From Niabella beijingensis (GTDB lineage Bacteria; Bacteroidota; Bacteroidia; Chitinophagales; Chitinophagaceae), in the NCBI RefSeq assembly GCF_020034665.1, contig NZ_JAIQDI010000001.1, positions 1,426,001-1,490,000 of the forward strand: 64,000 bases of DNA, written 5' to 3'. The notes below the pieces were generated by a model. The model saw only the letters and a list, made by a program, of their open reading frames with translations. It was not told where the DNA came from and made no database searches. This document shows positions 1 to 9,450 of this stretch, in pieces. The number at the start of each line of letters is the position of its first letter. Position 1 is the first letter of the stretch. The position numbers and the translations under genes are program-made.

Positions 1-3
1 GCC

Positions 4-227
4 CTCAGCTTTCAGCAACCAGCCGGCCGCAACGGAAAATCCGGGATCGGGGATCCTGCATCCGGCGTTAAACGTAACCTGCTTTGCACCTGGAACTTGA
101 AACGTCAAACCTGAAACTTTACATTTCACATCGCAACAACCCAGTTCCCACTGATTCCTTCCGAACCTGGGTGCTCAATGCCGGATTCTGGATACTCAAT
201 TCTGTAATCTGAATTCTAAAACTCTCA
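4..227. repeat. Degenerate heptamer-periodic spacer repeat
   Basis: This non-coding stretch upstream of enolase can be read as 32 consecutive 7-base units in one unbroken phase from base 4 to base 227. Nearby units resemble each other, for example ATCCGGG at 39, ATCCTGC at 53, ACCTGAA at 109, TTCTGGA at 186 and TTCTAAA at 214. Between 172 and 220 nearly every unit has C at its third position and A at its last. Seven is not a multiple of three, so coding does not explain the pattern. Bases 228-339 show no gene and become AT-rich before the enolase start. Confidence 0.6.
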
Positions 228-318
228 ACCGTTCGTTACCATATCCTAAATTTTTCCCCATAGTGTTTCCTGTACGCAAACGATTCGTTAACTTGCAGCC
301 ACTTAAATCAAATTTTAA

Positions 319-1632
<1,314 letters not shown>

Positions 1633-1692
1633 TCCGGCAGGAATTGGGCAACCCGGGCAAAATCCGGGCTGCAATAAGTAAAATGTAGACCG

Positions 1693-2079
1693 ATGGAAGA
1701 ATTTGTTGACTTTGTCCCCGAAAAAGAGCCTGCCCAGGAGGCAGCTCCCAGGAGACCGCGTAAGGCGCTGAGCAGGATTTCGCGGTTCCTGACCAATAAG
1801 TTTTTTCTGGCCACCATTGGTTTTTTAGCCATCATGCTGTTTCTCGATAAGAACGACCTGTTCTCTATTATGGAACGCCGCAAGGAGCTGAACGACCTGG
1901 AACTGAGCAAAGACCACTACAATAAGGAGCTGATCGAATTGCACCGGATCAAAAATGATCTGGAAACCGATCCGGCCACTATTGAAAAACTGGCGAGGGA
2001 AAAATACCTGATGAAACGGGATAATGAAGACATTTTTCTGACGGAGGATAACAATACCAAATTAAAACAGGCAGAATAG
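1693..2079 (+). CDS. FtsB/DivIC-type septum formation initiator
   Basis: A 128-residue bitopic membrane protein of the septum formation initiator family. It has a short proline- and arginine-rich cytoplasmic tail, one transmembrane helix at about 35-51, and a periplasmic coiled coil from about 60 to 95. This is followed by a stretch ending in LAREKYLMKR, the conserved end of the family's coiled-coil region. Such proteins form a trimeric complex with FtsL and FtsQ that controls septal peptidoglycan synthesis. It probably shares the enolase transcript, and a strong terminator follows. Family assignment is firm; whether it should be called FtsB or DivIC is not decidable here. Confidence 0.85.
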   Translation: MEEFVDFVPEKEPAQEAAPRRPRKALSRISRFLTNKFFLATIGFLAIMLFLDKNDLFSIMERRKELNDLELSKDHYNKELIELHRIKNDLETDPATIEKLAREKYLMKRDNEDIFLTEDNNTKLKQAE

Positions 2080-2097
2080 CCCGTTTTGAACACACTG

Positions 2098-2122
2098 AAA
2101 GCCCGGTACTACCGGGCTTTTT
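2098..2122 (+). terminator. Rho-independent terminator after the DivIC-like gene
   Basis: A 10-bp perfect stem (AAAGCCCGGT pairing with ACCGGGCTTT) with a three-base loop ends in five T. It closes the eno-divIC unit and separates it from the two-component operon. Confidence 0.85.
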
Positions 2123-2176
2123 AATTGAACAAAACCGTTCAAATGCTGTTTAAGCCTTAAATCATTTAAAGAAATC

Positions 2177-2890
2177 ATGGAGCGACAGCGCATTCTTTTA
2201 GCCGAAGACGACATCACAATCGCCGACCTGGTAAAACGCACCCTGGAGGAGGAAGAATATGAAGTGACCCTCGCTCCCGATGGCGCCACCGCCTGGGATT
2301 ACCTGGAACGCTTTGATTATGCTGCGGCCGTACTGGACATCATGTTACCCCATATCAACGGACTTGAGCTCTGCAAACGGACCCGCACCGCCGGTAAACC
2401 GGTCCCTATCTTATTACTCACCGCACTGGGCACGACGGACAATATTGTAATGGGACTGGATATGGGCGCTGATGATTATCTTACCAAACCTTTTAAAATA
2501 GCAGAGCTGCTGGCCCGGCTGCGCTCTCTTACCCGCCGGAATGCCGGCCAGCTACCGGTAGCAGCGCCCAAACAGGAGGCCATGCCCGAAAACCTGCTCA
2601 CACAATATTCGGTAGTGCTGAATATGGATGAGAAAACCGTACAACGCGAAGGCGTGGCCATAGAACTGACTGCAACGGAATTTCGTCTGCTGGAATATTT
2701 TCTGAAAAATCCACGAAGAGTGCTGTCCCGTATGGATATACTGGAGCAGGTATGGGGCTATGATTTTGCCATGAACACCAAAGTGGTGGATGTGTATGTG
2801 AACTACCTTAGAAAAAAACTGGATACTCCCTTTGAGCAAAAACTCATTCATACCATCATTGGTATGGGTTATATATTTAAAGAACAGTAA
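2177..2890 (+). CDS. OmpR/PhoB-family response regulator
   Basis: A 237-residue two-component response regulator. The receiver domain (about 4-120) has the acidic pair Asp11/Asp12, the phospho-acceptor Asp54 in LDIML, Thr82 and Lys104 in TKPF. A winged-helix DNA-binding domain fills about 140-235, with the typical ending in which VDVYVNYLRKKL precedes an IIGMGYIF strand. It presumably binds DNA as a phosphorylated dimer. The cognate histidine kinase begins three bases after the stop, so the two are co-transcribed. The stimulus cannot be read from the sequence. Confidence 0.93.
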   Translation: MERQRILLAEDDITIADLVKRTLEEEEYEVTLAPDGATAWDYLERFDYAAAVLDIMLPHINGLELCKRTRTAGKPVPILLLTALGTTDNIVMGLDMGADDYLTKPFKIAELLARLRSLTRRNAGQLPVAAPKQEAMPENLLTQYSVVLNMDEKTVQREGVAIELTATEFRLLEYFLKNPRRVLSRMDILEQVWGYDFAMNTKVVDVYVNYLRKKLDTPFEQKLIHTIIGMGYIFKEQ

Positions 2891-2893
2891 CAG

Positions 2894-4255
2894 TTGCAGA
2901 TACAGACAAAAATAACACTGATCTTTACGGCGCTTTGCATAAGTTTTCTGATCCTGCAAAGCTTCGGCATCTACTATTTTACCTATAAGCACGCTTCAAA
3001 GGATTTTAGTACCCGCCTGAAACTGCGCGCAGAAGTAATGGCCAAGGCGTATGCGGACGACAGGGCGGTAAACGGCAACGCCTACCAGGAGCTGAAGGAC
3101 CAGCACCTCGAAAAACTGACCGATGAAACCGAATACATTATCAACATCGATACCCTTAACCGCCTGGACAATACCCCCTTTTATGAAACCATGGACCGGC
3201 AGTTCATCCAGAGCATCCTGAAAAAAGGCAGCGCCTATCACCGGGACAAATTTGATTTTTATTATGGCTTTACTTACCCTTACCGGAACAGCAGCTATGT
3301 GGCCATTGCCAAAGCCCGCAATACGGATGTGGAAGAGTTTGTAAAAGACCTGCGCAATATATTGATCATAACTTCGATCGTCGGTCTGGCGCTCATCTTT
3401 ACAACGGGCTTTCTTTTTTCCCGGCAGATACTGGGGCCTTTACGCATTATGCAGAAACACCTCACGCAGATCGGAGGTACTTCCCTGCACCAGCGGCTGA
3501 ACATTAAGAACCGGAAGGATGAGATCGCGGAACTGGGCAACAGCTTTAATGAATTACTCAGCCGGCTGGAGACCGCATTTGAAAGTCAGAACAATTTTGT
3601 AAGCAATGCTTCGCATGAATTAAACACGCCGCTGACGACCATCATCGGCGAAACCGAATACGCGCTGATCAAAGAGCGCTCCATTCAGCAATACCAGCAA
3701 TCCCTGTACAATATTCTCACGCAGGCGGAAAAGTTAAAAGCCATTACACACGGGCTTGTAGAACTGGCCCGCAGCGGTTTTACCGGCAACTTTTCCATGC
3801 TTTCCGTAAATATGCATGAGGTCATTCATAATGCCATTACCAATGCACATGATGTATACCAGGATTGTGATATCCGCGTAGACCTGAGCCTGTTGCCCAA
3901 AAAAGATCAGCCGCTGATGGTAAAAGGCAATGAACAATTGCTGGAACTCGCCATCTCCAATGTACTGATGAACGCCTGCAAATATTCCGACTGTAAGCCC
4001 GTATTGCTGGCCCTGGCGCTTTCTGAAAAACACATTATCACCGTTATCACCGATCAGGGTATCGGTATCCCGGAGGAAGAGATCAAAAACATCTTCAACC
4101 CTTTCTTCCGTGCCTCCAACACCAAAGGCATTATCGGCTATGGTATTGGCCTGCCTCTTTCCCAGAACATACTGAGACTTCACAAAGGCAATATACAGTT
4201 CCACTCCGAAGTAGGCGTAGGTACTGAAGTAACCATACGCCTCCCCCTGGAATGA
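2894..4255 (+). CDS. HAMP-domain sensor histidine kinase
   Basis: A 453-residue inner-membrane sensor kinase. It has two transmembrane helices (about 8-30 and 155-178) flanking a periplasmic sensor of about 120 residues. A HAMP linker (about 175-230), a HisKA dimerisation domain with His241 in NASHELNTP, and a HATPase_c domain follow. The N box lies near NVLMNACKY, the G1 box is DQGIGIP, and G2 is GYGIGL. The start is a TTG three bases after the regulator stop; no ATG nearby would keep the first helix. Tight coupling makes it the partner of the upstream regulator. The ligand is unknown. Confidence 0.92.
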   Translation: MQIQTKITLIFTALCISFLILQSFGIYYFTYKHASKDFSTRLKLRAEVMAKAYADDRAVNGNAYQELKDQHLEKLTDETEYIINIDTLNRLDNTPFYETMDRQFIQSILKKGSAYHRDKFDFYYGFTYPYRNSSYVAIAKARNTDVEEFVKDLRNILIITSIVGLALIFTTGFLFSRQILGPLRIMQKHLTQIGGTSLHQRLNIKNRKDEIAELGNSFNELLSRLETAFESQNNFVSNASHELNTPLTTIIGETEYALIKERSIQQYQQSLYNILTQAEKLKAITHGLVELARSGFTGNFSMLSVNMHEVIHNAITNAHDVYQDCDIRVDLSLLPKKDQPLMVKGNEQLLELAISNVLMNACKYSDCKPVLLALALSEKHIITVITDQGIGIPEEEIKNIFNPFFRASNTKGIIGYGIGLPLSQNILRLHKGNIQFHSEVGVGTEVTIRLPLE

Positions 4256-4355
4256 TTTTTCTTACCGGATTCTTACCTGTTTTTTATACCGCTGTAACCG
4301 CTTCCTTACCCCCTTCTAATAAAGGAAGTGCAGCTTTGTAAAAAAACAGTAAATA

Positions 4356-4880
4356 ATGAAAACAATACTCGTTCCCACAGATCTTTCTACCGAATCCATC
4401 AGCATCGTGCATAAGGCATTGCAACACAGCCGGGAGCATAAGGTTGAGATCATTCTCCTTCATCTGGTGCAACCCGTTCATGATATTGGCGATCTGCTGC
4501 GGTCTTCCAAACGCAGATTCTACAGCCAGCTTCCCCAGGCTTTTTGCGAGGCCGTTCAGGTGCTGAAAAAATGTTATTTGGAGCAGGCGCATATCCGCTT
4601 CGAGATCTGCTATTGCAATACCGGCAGGGTATTCCGGCATATACTGGAATCCAACCATATCACAGAGATCTATTTGCTGAACGGGTACAGCTATCAGACA
4701 CCGTTTAAAGAATCGATCCGGATGGATCAATACATTGCAGCCAGCAGGCTGCCGGTCTTCAAGATCGACCGTTACAAGCAATTGCACGTGTCTAAAGACA
4801 TCAACCTGTTGTCGAACCTGCTGCTGATGCCCGAGTTCAGAAAAGACAGGCAATACGCCAAGGAAGAAACCGTATCCTAG
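4356..4880 (+). CDS. Universal stress protein-like (UspA fold)
   Basis: A 174-residue soluble protein. It opens with KTILVPTDLS, the first beta strand and Asp loop of the Usp fold. LLHLVQP follows at the second strand, and ILESNHITEIYLLNGY is in the position of the third and fourth strands. The glycine-rich ATP-binding motif of ATP-type Usps (G-2X-G-9X-G-S/T) is not evident, so ATP binding is doubtful. It lies between the sensor kinase and the bestrophin on the same strand. Usp proteins are stress-related in general; no specific role is supported here. Confidence 0.7.
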   Translation: MKTILVPTDLSTESISIVHKALQHSREHKVEIILLHLVQPVHDIGDLLRSSKRRFYSQLPQAFCEAVQVLKKCYLEQAHIRFEICYCNTGRVFRHILESNHITEIYLLNGYSYQTPFKESIRMDQYIAASRLPVFKIDRYKQLHVSKDINLLSNLLLMPEFRKDRQYAKEETVS

Positions 4881-4922
4881 CCGTTTATCCGTATTCTAAA
4901 CGATCCCAAAACCTGTAGCATT

Positions 4923-5849
4923 ATGTTATTAAAAAAGCACATCCCCTTCAGATATATTTTCGGAAAGATCCGGTATGAGATCATTGGTGTTTCCATTTAC
5001 ACCATCATTGTGGCATCGTTGTATGGTTTTTATAACCTGTCGCACCTTACCATTCCGCTTACGGTGCCCACGATCATGATCACCGTTACCTCCCTGCTGC
5101 TGGCATTCAAAAGCAACCAGGCCTATGAGCGCTGGTGGGAGGCCCGCACTATCTGGGGCGCCATTGTAAATGACAGTCGCACCATGGCCCGGCAGATCAG
5201 CAACTACGTACAGGATTCCATACCGGGTGATGAGGCCTATTTCTTTAAGCAAACCTTTATCAAGCGGCAGATCGCGTGGTGTATCAGTCTCAGCAATACC
5301 CTGCGGGGAAAAGATCCGTTAAAAGGTGCAGAAAAATACATTGTGCGTAAGGATGCCCAGCATCTGAAAAATTTCAATAACATCCCGATGGGCATCCTGC
5401 AATTGCATGCCCATTCCCTTCAGGAAGCCTACCGTAAAGGGTGGATCAATACCTACCAGCAGATGGAGATGGATGGTACCCTTACCCGTTTCAGTAATGA
5501 GATGGGTGGCTGTGAGCGGATCAAGAAAACCGTGTTCCCGGTCACGTACAGTTTTTATATTCATATATCCCTCATGTTCATCTTTGCATTGATGCCCTTT
5601 GCGTTGCTGGATATCTTCGGCTGGCTTACCATTCCGATGGTGATCGCACTGGCAGCCGTATATTTTCTCATCGAAAAAATGGCGGTGCATCTTCAGGATC
5701 CGTTTGAGAACAAACCCACGGATACCCCGATGTCCAGTATCTGCTTTACCATCGAAAGGGATCTGAAACAGATCATGTTTGAGCCGCACCACCAGGATAC
5801 CAATGGCACAGCCGGCATGGTTTACGAACACCGATACTACGTATTGTAA
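4923..5849 (+). CDS. Bestrophin family ion channel
   Basis: A 308-residue integral membrane protein of the bestrophin/UPF0187 family. The N-terminal half has two helices (about 20-65), followed by the family hallmark FKSNQAYERWWEAR and then a helical cytoplasmic region. A further pair of helices lies at about 205-250, with the conserved PF.N.PTDTP segment after it. Bacterial bestrophins are pentameric channels, selective for cations or anions depending on the protein; selectivity cannot be read here. It starts 42 bases after the Usp-like gene and is probably co-transcribed with it. Its stop codon lies in a 12-bp inverted repeat and a terminator follows. Confidence 0.88.
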   Translation: MLLKKHIPFRYIFGKIRYEIIGVSIYTIIVASLYGFYNLSHLTIPLTVPTIMITVTSLLLAFKSNQAYERWWEARTIWGAIVNDSRTMARQISNYVQDSIPGDEAYFFKQTFIKRQIAWCISLSNTLRGKDPLKGAEKYIVRKDAQHLKNFNNIPMGILQLHAHSLQEAYRKGWINTYQQMEMDGTLTRFSNEMGGCERIKKTVFPVTYSFYIHISLMFIFALMPFALLDIFGWLTIPMVIALAAVYFLIEKMAVHLQDPFENKPTDTPMSSICFTIERDLKQIMFEPHHQDTNGTAGMVYEHRYYVL

Positions 5850-5900
5850 GCTGCCTGTAATGTGGAAGGATCTGTATGAAGTGAGGAGACAGGCAGCTTA
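5847..5900. repeat. Perfect 12-bp inverted repeat over the bestrophin stop codon
   Basis: TAAGCTGCCTGT at 5847-5858 is exactly complementary to ACAGGCAGCTTA at 5889-5900, with a 30-base loop. The left arm begins with the stop codon of the bestrophin gene. It may be an RNA 3'-end stabiliser placed just before the terminator. Confidence 0.6.
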
Positions 5901-5913
5901 TAACATACTGTTA

Positions 5914-5938
5914 AACCGGCATTGCGCCGGTTTTTTTT
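5914..5938 (+). terminator. Rho-independent terminator after bestrophin gene
   Basis: A stem of AACCGGC with GCCGGTT and a five-base loop runs straight into a T tract of eight bases. It closes the plus-strand run from the two-component genes to the bestrophin. Confidence 0.85.
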
Positions 5939-5979
5939 ATGCCGGTACCAGGGCGGAAAATCTGTTACACTCCTTTTTA

Positions 5980-5997
5980 TTGCAAAAAATTTTGTAA
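5980..5997. promoter_or_regulatory. Candidate operator dyad upstream of the Crp/Fnr gene
   Basis: TTGCAAAA and TTTTGTAA, separated by AA, form a dyad with seven of eight positions symmetric. It lies 138 bases before the Crp/Fnr regulator. Spacing and symmetry suit a dimeric regulator, possibly autoregulation, but nothing in the sequence proves binding. Confidence 0.3.
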
Positions 5998-6134
5998 CGG
6001 ATCACATTACAGGCGGCTGTGTTGTAAAAACGGAGGCGGATGACAGGATTTCCCTGATAGAAAAACCTCGTTAAGCAGCAGAGAATCGGCAGCAACAACA
6101 ATTTTAAAAAGTTGCGTACATTTAAGCTCCGGCA

Positions 6135-6695
6135 ATGCCGCAAACATGTATTATGGACATCGGCAGTACAGCAAATTCACCCGAGTGGGGCAAATACCTT
6201 CCTCTTTTTAAACGCCTGGAGCTCCCTGCCAGAAAAATACTGCTGCGGGAAGGACAGGTGTCAAAGACAGCTTATTTTATTGAAAAGGGCTGCCTGCGGA
6301 TCTGGTTCAACAATAACGGCAAAGACATCACGTTCCAGTTTTTCTTTGAAGGCGAGGGCGTTTCATCTGTTGAGAGCTTCCGCACCAATCAGCCCAGCCT
6401 CTTCAATCTTGAAAGCATTGAACCCTGCATTGTGCACCATATTTCCCGGGAAGATTTTCAATCCATCCTGGACCAGTCCCCTGTCATAAAAAAAGAGATT
6501 GAAGATCACATGGTACAGCGGCTGATCTTTTATCAAAAGCTCTTCCTCTCCCGTATTAAGAACAGTCCGCAGGAGCGCTATAAAGAACTGTTGGAACAGC
6601 GCCCGGATATATTACAGCGGATCCCACAACACTACATTGCTTCCTACCTGGGTATTACACCTGTTTCCCTCAGCCGCATCCGCAACCGGCGTTGA
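6135..6695 (+). CDS. Crp/Fnr-family transcriptional regulator
   Basis: A 186-residue regulator with an N-terminal cyclic-nucleotide-binding-like beta roll (about 20-125), a dimerisation helix, and a C-terminal helix-turn-helix ending in IASYLGITPVSLSRIRNRR. The recognition-helix pattern, with SLSRIR close to the C terminus, is typical of the Bacteroidota Crp family. No iron-sulfur cysteine set of the Fnr type is seen. Met7 (position 6153) is an equally plausible start. It stands alone before an oxidoreductase that has its own promoter-like sequence. The effector is unknown. Confidence 0.88.
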   Translation: MPQTCIMDIGSTANSPEWGKYLPLFKRLELPARKILLREGQVSKTAYFIEKGCLRIWFNNNGKDITFQFFFEGEGVSSVESFRTNQPSLFNLESIEPCIVHHISREDFQSILDQSPVIKKEIEDHMVQRLIFYQKLFLSRIKNSPQERYKELLEQRPDILQRIPQHYIASYLGITPVSLSRIRNRR

Positions 6696-6714
6696 TTTCT
6701 TTACAATTGTTATC

Positions 6715-6744
6715 GTTTGATCCTTCCCCGGCATCTCATCTTTG
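6715..6744 (+). promoter_or_regulatory. Bacteroidota-type promoter candidate
   Basis: TTTG at 6715-6718 and CATCTTTG at 6737-6744 (one mismatch to TAnnTTTG) are 18 bases apart, close to the Bacteroidota -33/-7 layout. Transcription would start near 6750, about 17 bases before the oxidoreductase ATG. Confidence 0.5.
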
Positions 6745-6766
6745 TGGGGCAATAAACAAGTATAAC

Positions 6767-7354
6767 ATGAAAGTAGTTATCGTTTTCAATCACCCTTATG
6801 AAGGCAGCTATTGCACCGCCATTTTAACTGCTGTAATGGCCGGACTTAAAACAGCACAACATGAAGTGGACCTCATACACCTGGATAAGGAAGGCTTTAA
6901 CCCGGTAATGACAACCGCTGATCTGTTAGCTTTTAAAAACCGGCAGCCCGTAGATCCCAAAGTGATCGAATACAAACAGCGGCTGGAGCATGCGGATCAC
7001 CTCATCTTTATTTTTCCCATCTGGTGGGAGCTGATGCCCGCACTTACCAAAGGATTTATTGACAGGGTCATCTTCCCCGGTGTGGCCTATGACTATACGC
7101 CCAGTGGTTACGGGATGAAACCACTCCTTAAAAATATCAAAGGCATCACAGTGATCACTACCATGAATACGCCCGGCTTTTTATACCGCCTGGTTTTTGG
7201 CAATGCTGTGCGGAAAGCGGTGATCACCGGAACTTTCTGGAAAATGAGGTATCCCAACCGGAAATGGATCAACCTGTCCGGGGTAAAACAGGCATCCGGC
7301 AAAAAAAGAAACAAATGGCTGAGAAAGCTGGAGCAGCAATATGCACTGCTCTGA
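6767..7354 (+). CDS. NAD(P)H dehydrogenase (quinone)/flavodoxin-like oxidoreductase
   Basis: A 195-residue cytosolic flavoprotein of the NQO1/KefF/MdaB flavodoxin-2 family. It begins with strand KVVIVFNHP followed by the phosphate-binding loop EGSYC, and it has the family motif FIFPIWWELMPALTKGFIDRV at about 80-100. Such enzymes use FMN or FAD to reduce quinones by two electrons. The ATG at 6767 is chosen because the flavodoxin first strand starts there and because a promoter candidate lies just upstream; an in-frame extension to 6692 would overlap the preceding gene. The physiological substrate is not evident. Confidence 0.85.
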   Translation: MKVVIVFNHPYEGSYCTAILTAVMAGLKTAQHEVDLIHLDKEGFNPVMTTADLLAFKNRQPVDPKVIEYKQRLEHADHLIFIFPIWWELMPALTKGFIDRVIFPGVAYDYTPSGYGMKPLLKNIKGITVITTMNTPGFLYRLVFGNAVRKAVITGTFWKMRYPNRKWINLSGVKQASGKKRNKWLRKLEQQYALL

Positions 7355-7359
7355 ACCGG

Positions 7360-8295
7360 CTAACGCCACACCACTTCCAGACCACCCAGCTTTTTCTTTA
7401 CCCGGTTGTTTTTAAACACAGAGCGGGTTACAAAATAGCCCAGTGCCGCCCCTACCCATACATCACTGGCCCAGTGGCGGTTGTGATAAATACGCGATAC
7501 GCCTGTAAGCCCGGCAATGCCGTAAGCCACCCAGGGTACCCAGCGATGTTCCTTCCCATAGGCTTCTGAAACAGCCGTAGCCAGCGTCATCACGGTTAAG
7601 GTATGACCGGAAGGAAAGGAAGTATGATACCGGTCGTTGGAGAAGGGTGCGTGAAAATCGATATTGTTATCCGTATACGCAGGACGGTTCCTCCGGATCA
7701 TGGATTTGGTAACCAGGTACAGGGAGGTGGCAATGGCATAGGACTTGAACGTAAGCAATGCCGTGTTCTTTAATTCCGGGTTCTTAACGGCCGCTCCTAC
7801 TACAAACATGCCCGCCATAATATAAGGCGAATAACGGTTGCCAAAGGGCTCCACCACGTTCGCTACACTGTTTACAAACGGGCTTTGATTGCGCTGTACG
7901 ATCCGCTTTATCTCTTTATCGGCCAGTACCAGTGCGCCCGTGGTGCCCAGGACAATGCCCAGGTTCCGGAAATCCTTTCCCTGCCAGTGTGCCGGGCGAC
8001 TCACTACATACGCTGCATCGGAAAAAATACTTTTAAAAAAAGCACCATTCAGTTTGTATTGGATCAGGCTGTCCGGGGCGGCCGGCATGCTGTCTGAAAC
8101 CACTGTTCGGAAGGTATCTGCAATAACAGGAACGGGAGCAATGGCCGTATCCGTTTGTGCCCGGCACAGATTTGCCAGCGCTATAAACAGCCAGCAACAA
8201 AATAGATTTCTTTGGATGTACAGGTTAAACTTGTTTCTTACAAAAATAGGGGAATGTGTTCTTCGTACATCCACACCGCCATTTTTATTGATCAT
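7360..8295 (-). CDS. PAP2-family phosphatase
   Basis: A 311-residue membrane phosphatase. It has an N-terminal hydrophobic segment ending in an Ala-X-Ala-like region near residue 46, then several helices. The three PAP2 motifs are complete: Lys197 to Arg204-Pro, the PSGH motif at 228-231 with catalytic His231, and Ser267-Arg268 followed by His274 and Asp278. PAP2 enzymes remove phosphate from lipid phosphates such as undecaprenyl pyrophosphate, phosphatidic acid or lipid A. The start ATG overlaps the cyclase stop as ATGA, indicating translational coupling to that gene. The natural substrate is unknown. Confidence 0.9.
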   Translation of the reverse strand: MINKNGGVDVRRTHSPIFVRNKFNLYIQRNLFCCWLFIALANLCRAQTDTAIAPVPVIADTFRTVVSDSMPAAPDSLIQYKLNGAFFKSIFSDAAYVVSRPAHWQGKDFRNLGIVLGTTGALVLADKEIKRIVQRNQSPFVNSVANVVEPFGNRYSPYIMAGMFVVGAAVKNPELKNTALLTFKSYAIATSLYLVTKSMIRRNRPAYTDNNIDFHAPFSNDRYHTSFPSGHTLTVMTLATAVSEAYGKEHRWVPWVAYGIAGLTGVSRIYHNRHWASDVWVGAALGYFVTRSVFKNNRVKKKLGGLEVVWR

Positions 8296-9353
8296 TCAAA
8301 TTCCAGCGAAAAAAGCTGCTCTTTCTCTACCCGGCCCTTCAGCTCCATTTCCCCGATGCCGGTAATTTTATAGGCAAAGGGCTGGTGAAAATCATTCATA
8401 AAGCCTCCGGATAAAATAAAAGCCTGCTGCAATTCATGACATTTCCCCCGCAATCGTGCCGCAGTGTTCAGCGTATCCCCGCTATAGATCAGGTCTTTTT
8501 TGATGATCCCGATAAAACCGGAGGTCACTTCCCCGCTGTGGATGCCTGCCTTAAAGGTAGGCGCCACGGTATACTGACCAAGGTAGTATTTCTCCCGGCG
8601 TTTTAAAATATAAAAGGCCTGGCGGATAAAGCGCAGGGAATAGATCTTGTTTTCGGGCGACTCTTTCCAGGAGATCACTACTTCGTCGCCTACATACTGG
8701 TAGATCTCTCCGCCGTTAGCCAGTACTGGGTTGGTGATATCTGCAAAAAAGTCCTTCAGCAGTAAAAAGTATTTTTCATGCCCGATCTTCTCTGCAATGG
8801 TAGTAGCATTATTAATATCCAGGAAAATAAAGATCCGGCGCTCCTGCCGCGGGCGGTGGTATTCGCCGCGCATCATGCTCCAGAAGCCTCCGGGGCCGTA
8901 TTTATCCGTGACCTCCAATAATACCAGTGAAATAAGGGTCAGGAGCGCCAGGTCCGTCATCAGGATCAGAAAGCCTTTTGTAAAAAAGAAGTCCTCAAAG
9001 AAGCGTGCGGTAAACTGCGACAGGCTGCCATGATAGCTGAATACAAAATAGGCAGCCAGCATACAAAAAGCCACCAGCACAAATAAGCCGAAAGCCAGCC
9101 CCAGCTTCAGTATAAACGACACCCAGAGCGGATAATGCCGGAATGCGGATTTTAAATAAAAGATCAGCGCCGCCGAGATGGCCAGTCCGATCACTGCAAA
9201 CGTAAGACAGAAGATCACCAGGGAACGGTTGGTGAGCAGCTGCTTTTCAATTTCAAGAATATTAAATAAAAAGAGAAATCCAAACAGGATCCAGATCACC
9301 GAAAGGATCAGCAGCATTTTCAACCGGAAATATAGTATGCGTTTGGACAGCAT
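8292..9353 (-). CDS. Membrane-anchored class III adenylate/guanylate cyclase-domain protein
   Basis: A 353-residue protein with four or five transmembrane helices in the first 146 residues and a cytosolic class III nucleotidyl cyclase domain from about 172 to the end. Metal-binding aspartates are visible at Asp179 (FIFLDINN) and Asp223 (YVGDEVVISW), and the C-terminal half includes GIHSGEV and NTAARL. It may make a cyclic nucleotide in response to a membrane signal; substrate-specifying residues were not resolved. It overlaps the PAP2 start by four bases, so the pair is co-translated. A Crp-family regulator is encoded 1.6 kb away, though that link is only suggestive. Confidence 0.85.
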   Translation of the reverse strand: MLSKRILYFRLKMLLILSVIWILFGFLFLFNILEIEKQLLTNRSLVIFCLTFAVIGLAISAALIFYLKSAFRHYPLWVSFILKLGLAFGLFVLVAFCMLAAYFVFSYHGSLSQFTARFFEDFFFTKGFLILMTDLALLTLISLVLLEVTDKYGPGGFWSMMRGEYHRPRQERRIFIFLDINNATTIAEKIGHEKYFLLLKDFFADITNPVLANGGEIYQYVGDEVVISWKESPENKIYSLRFIRQAFYILKRREKYYLGQYTVAPTFKAGIHSGEVTSGFIGIIKKDLIYSGDTLNTAARLRGKCHELQQAFILSGGFMNDFHQPFAYKITGIGEMELKGRVEKEQLFSLEFE

Positions 9354-9450
9354 GATCGTTACAGCAGCAGCTTATGGTCTGCCGGTACAAAATTAGGATG
9401 AAATGCGATGTAAAGTCCCTTTTACGATCTCAGGCAGAGAGCCGGTTTCG

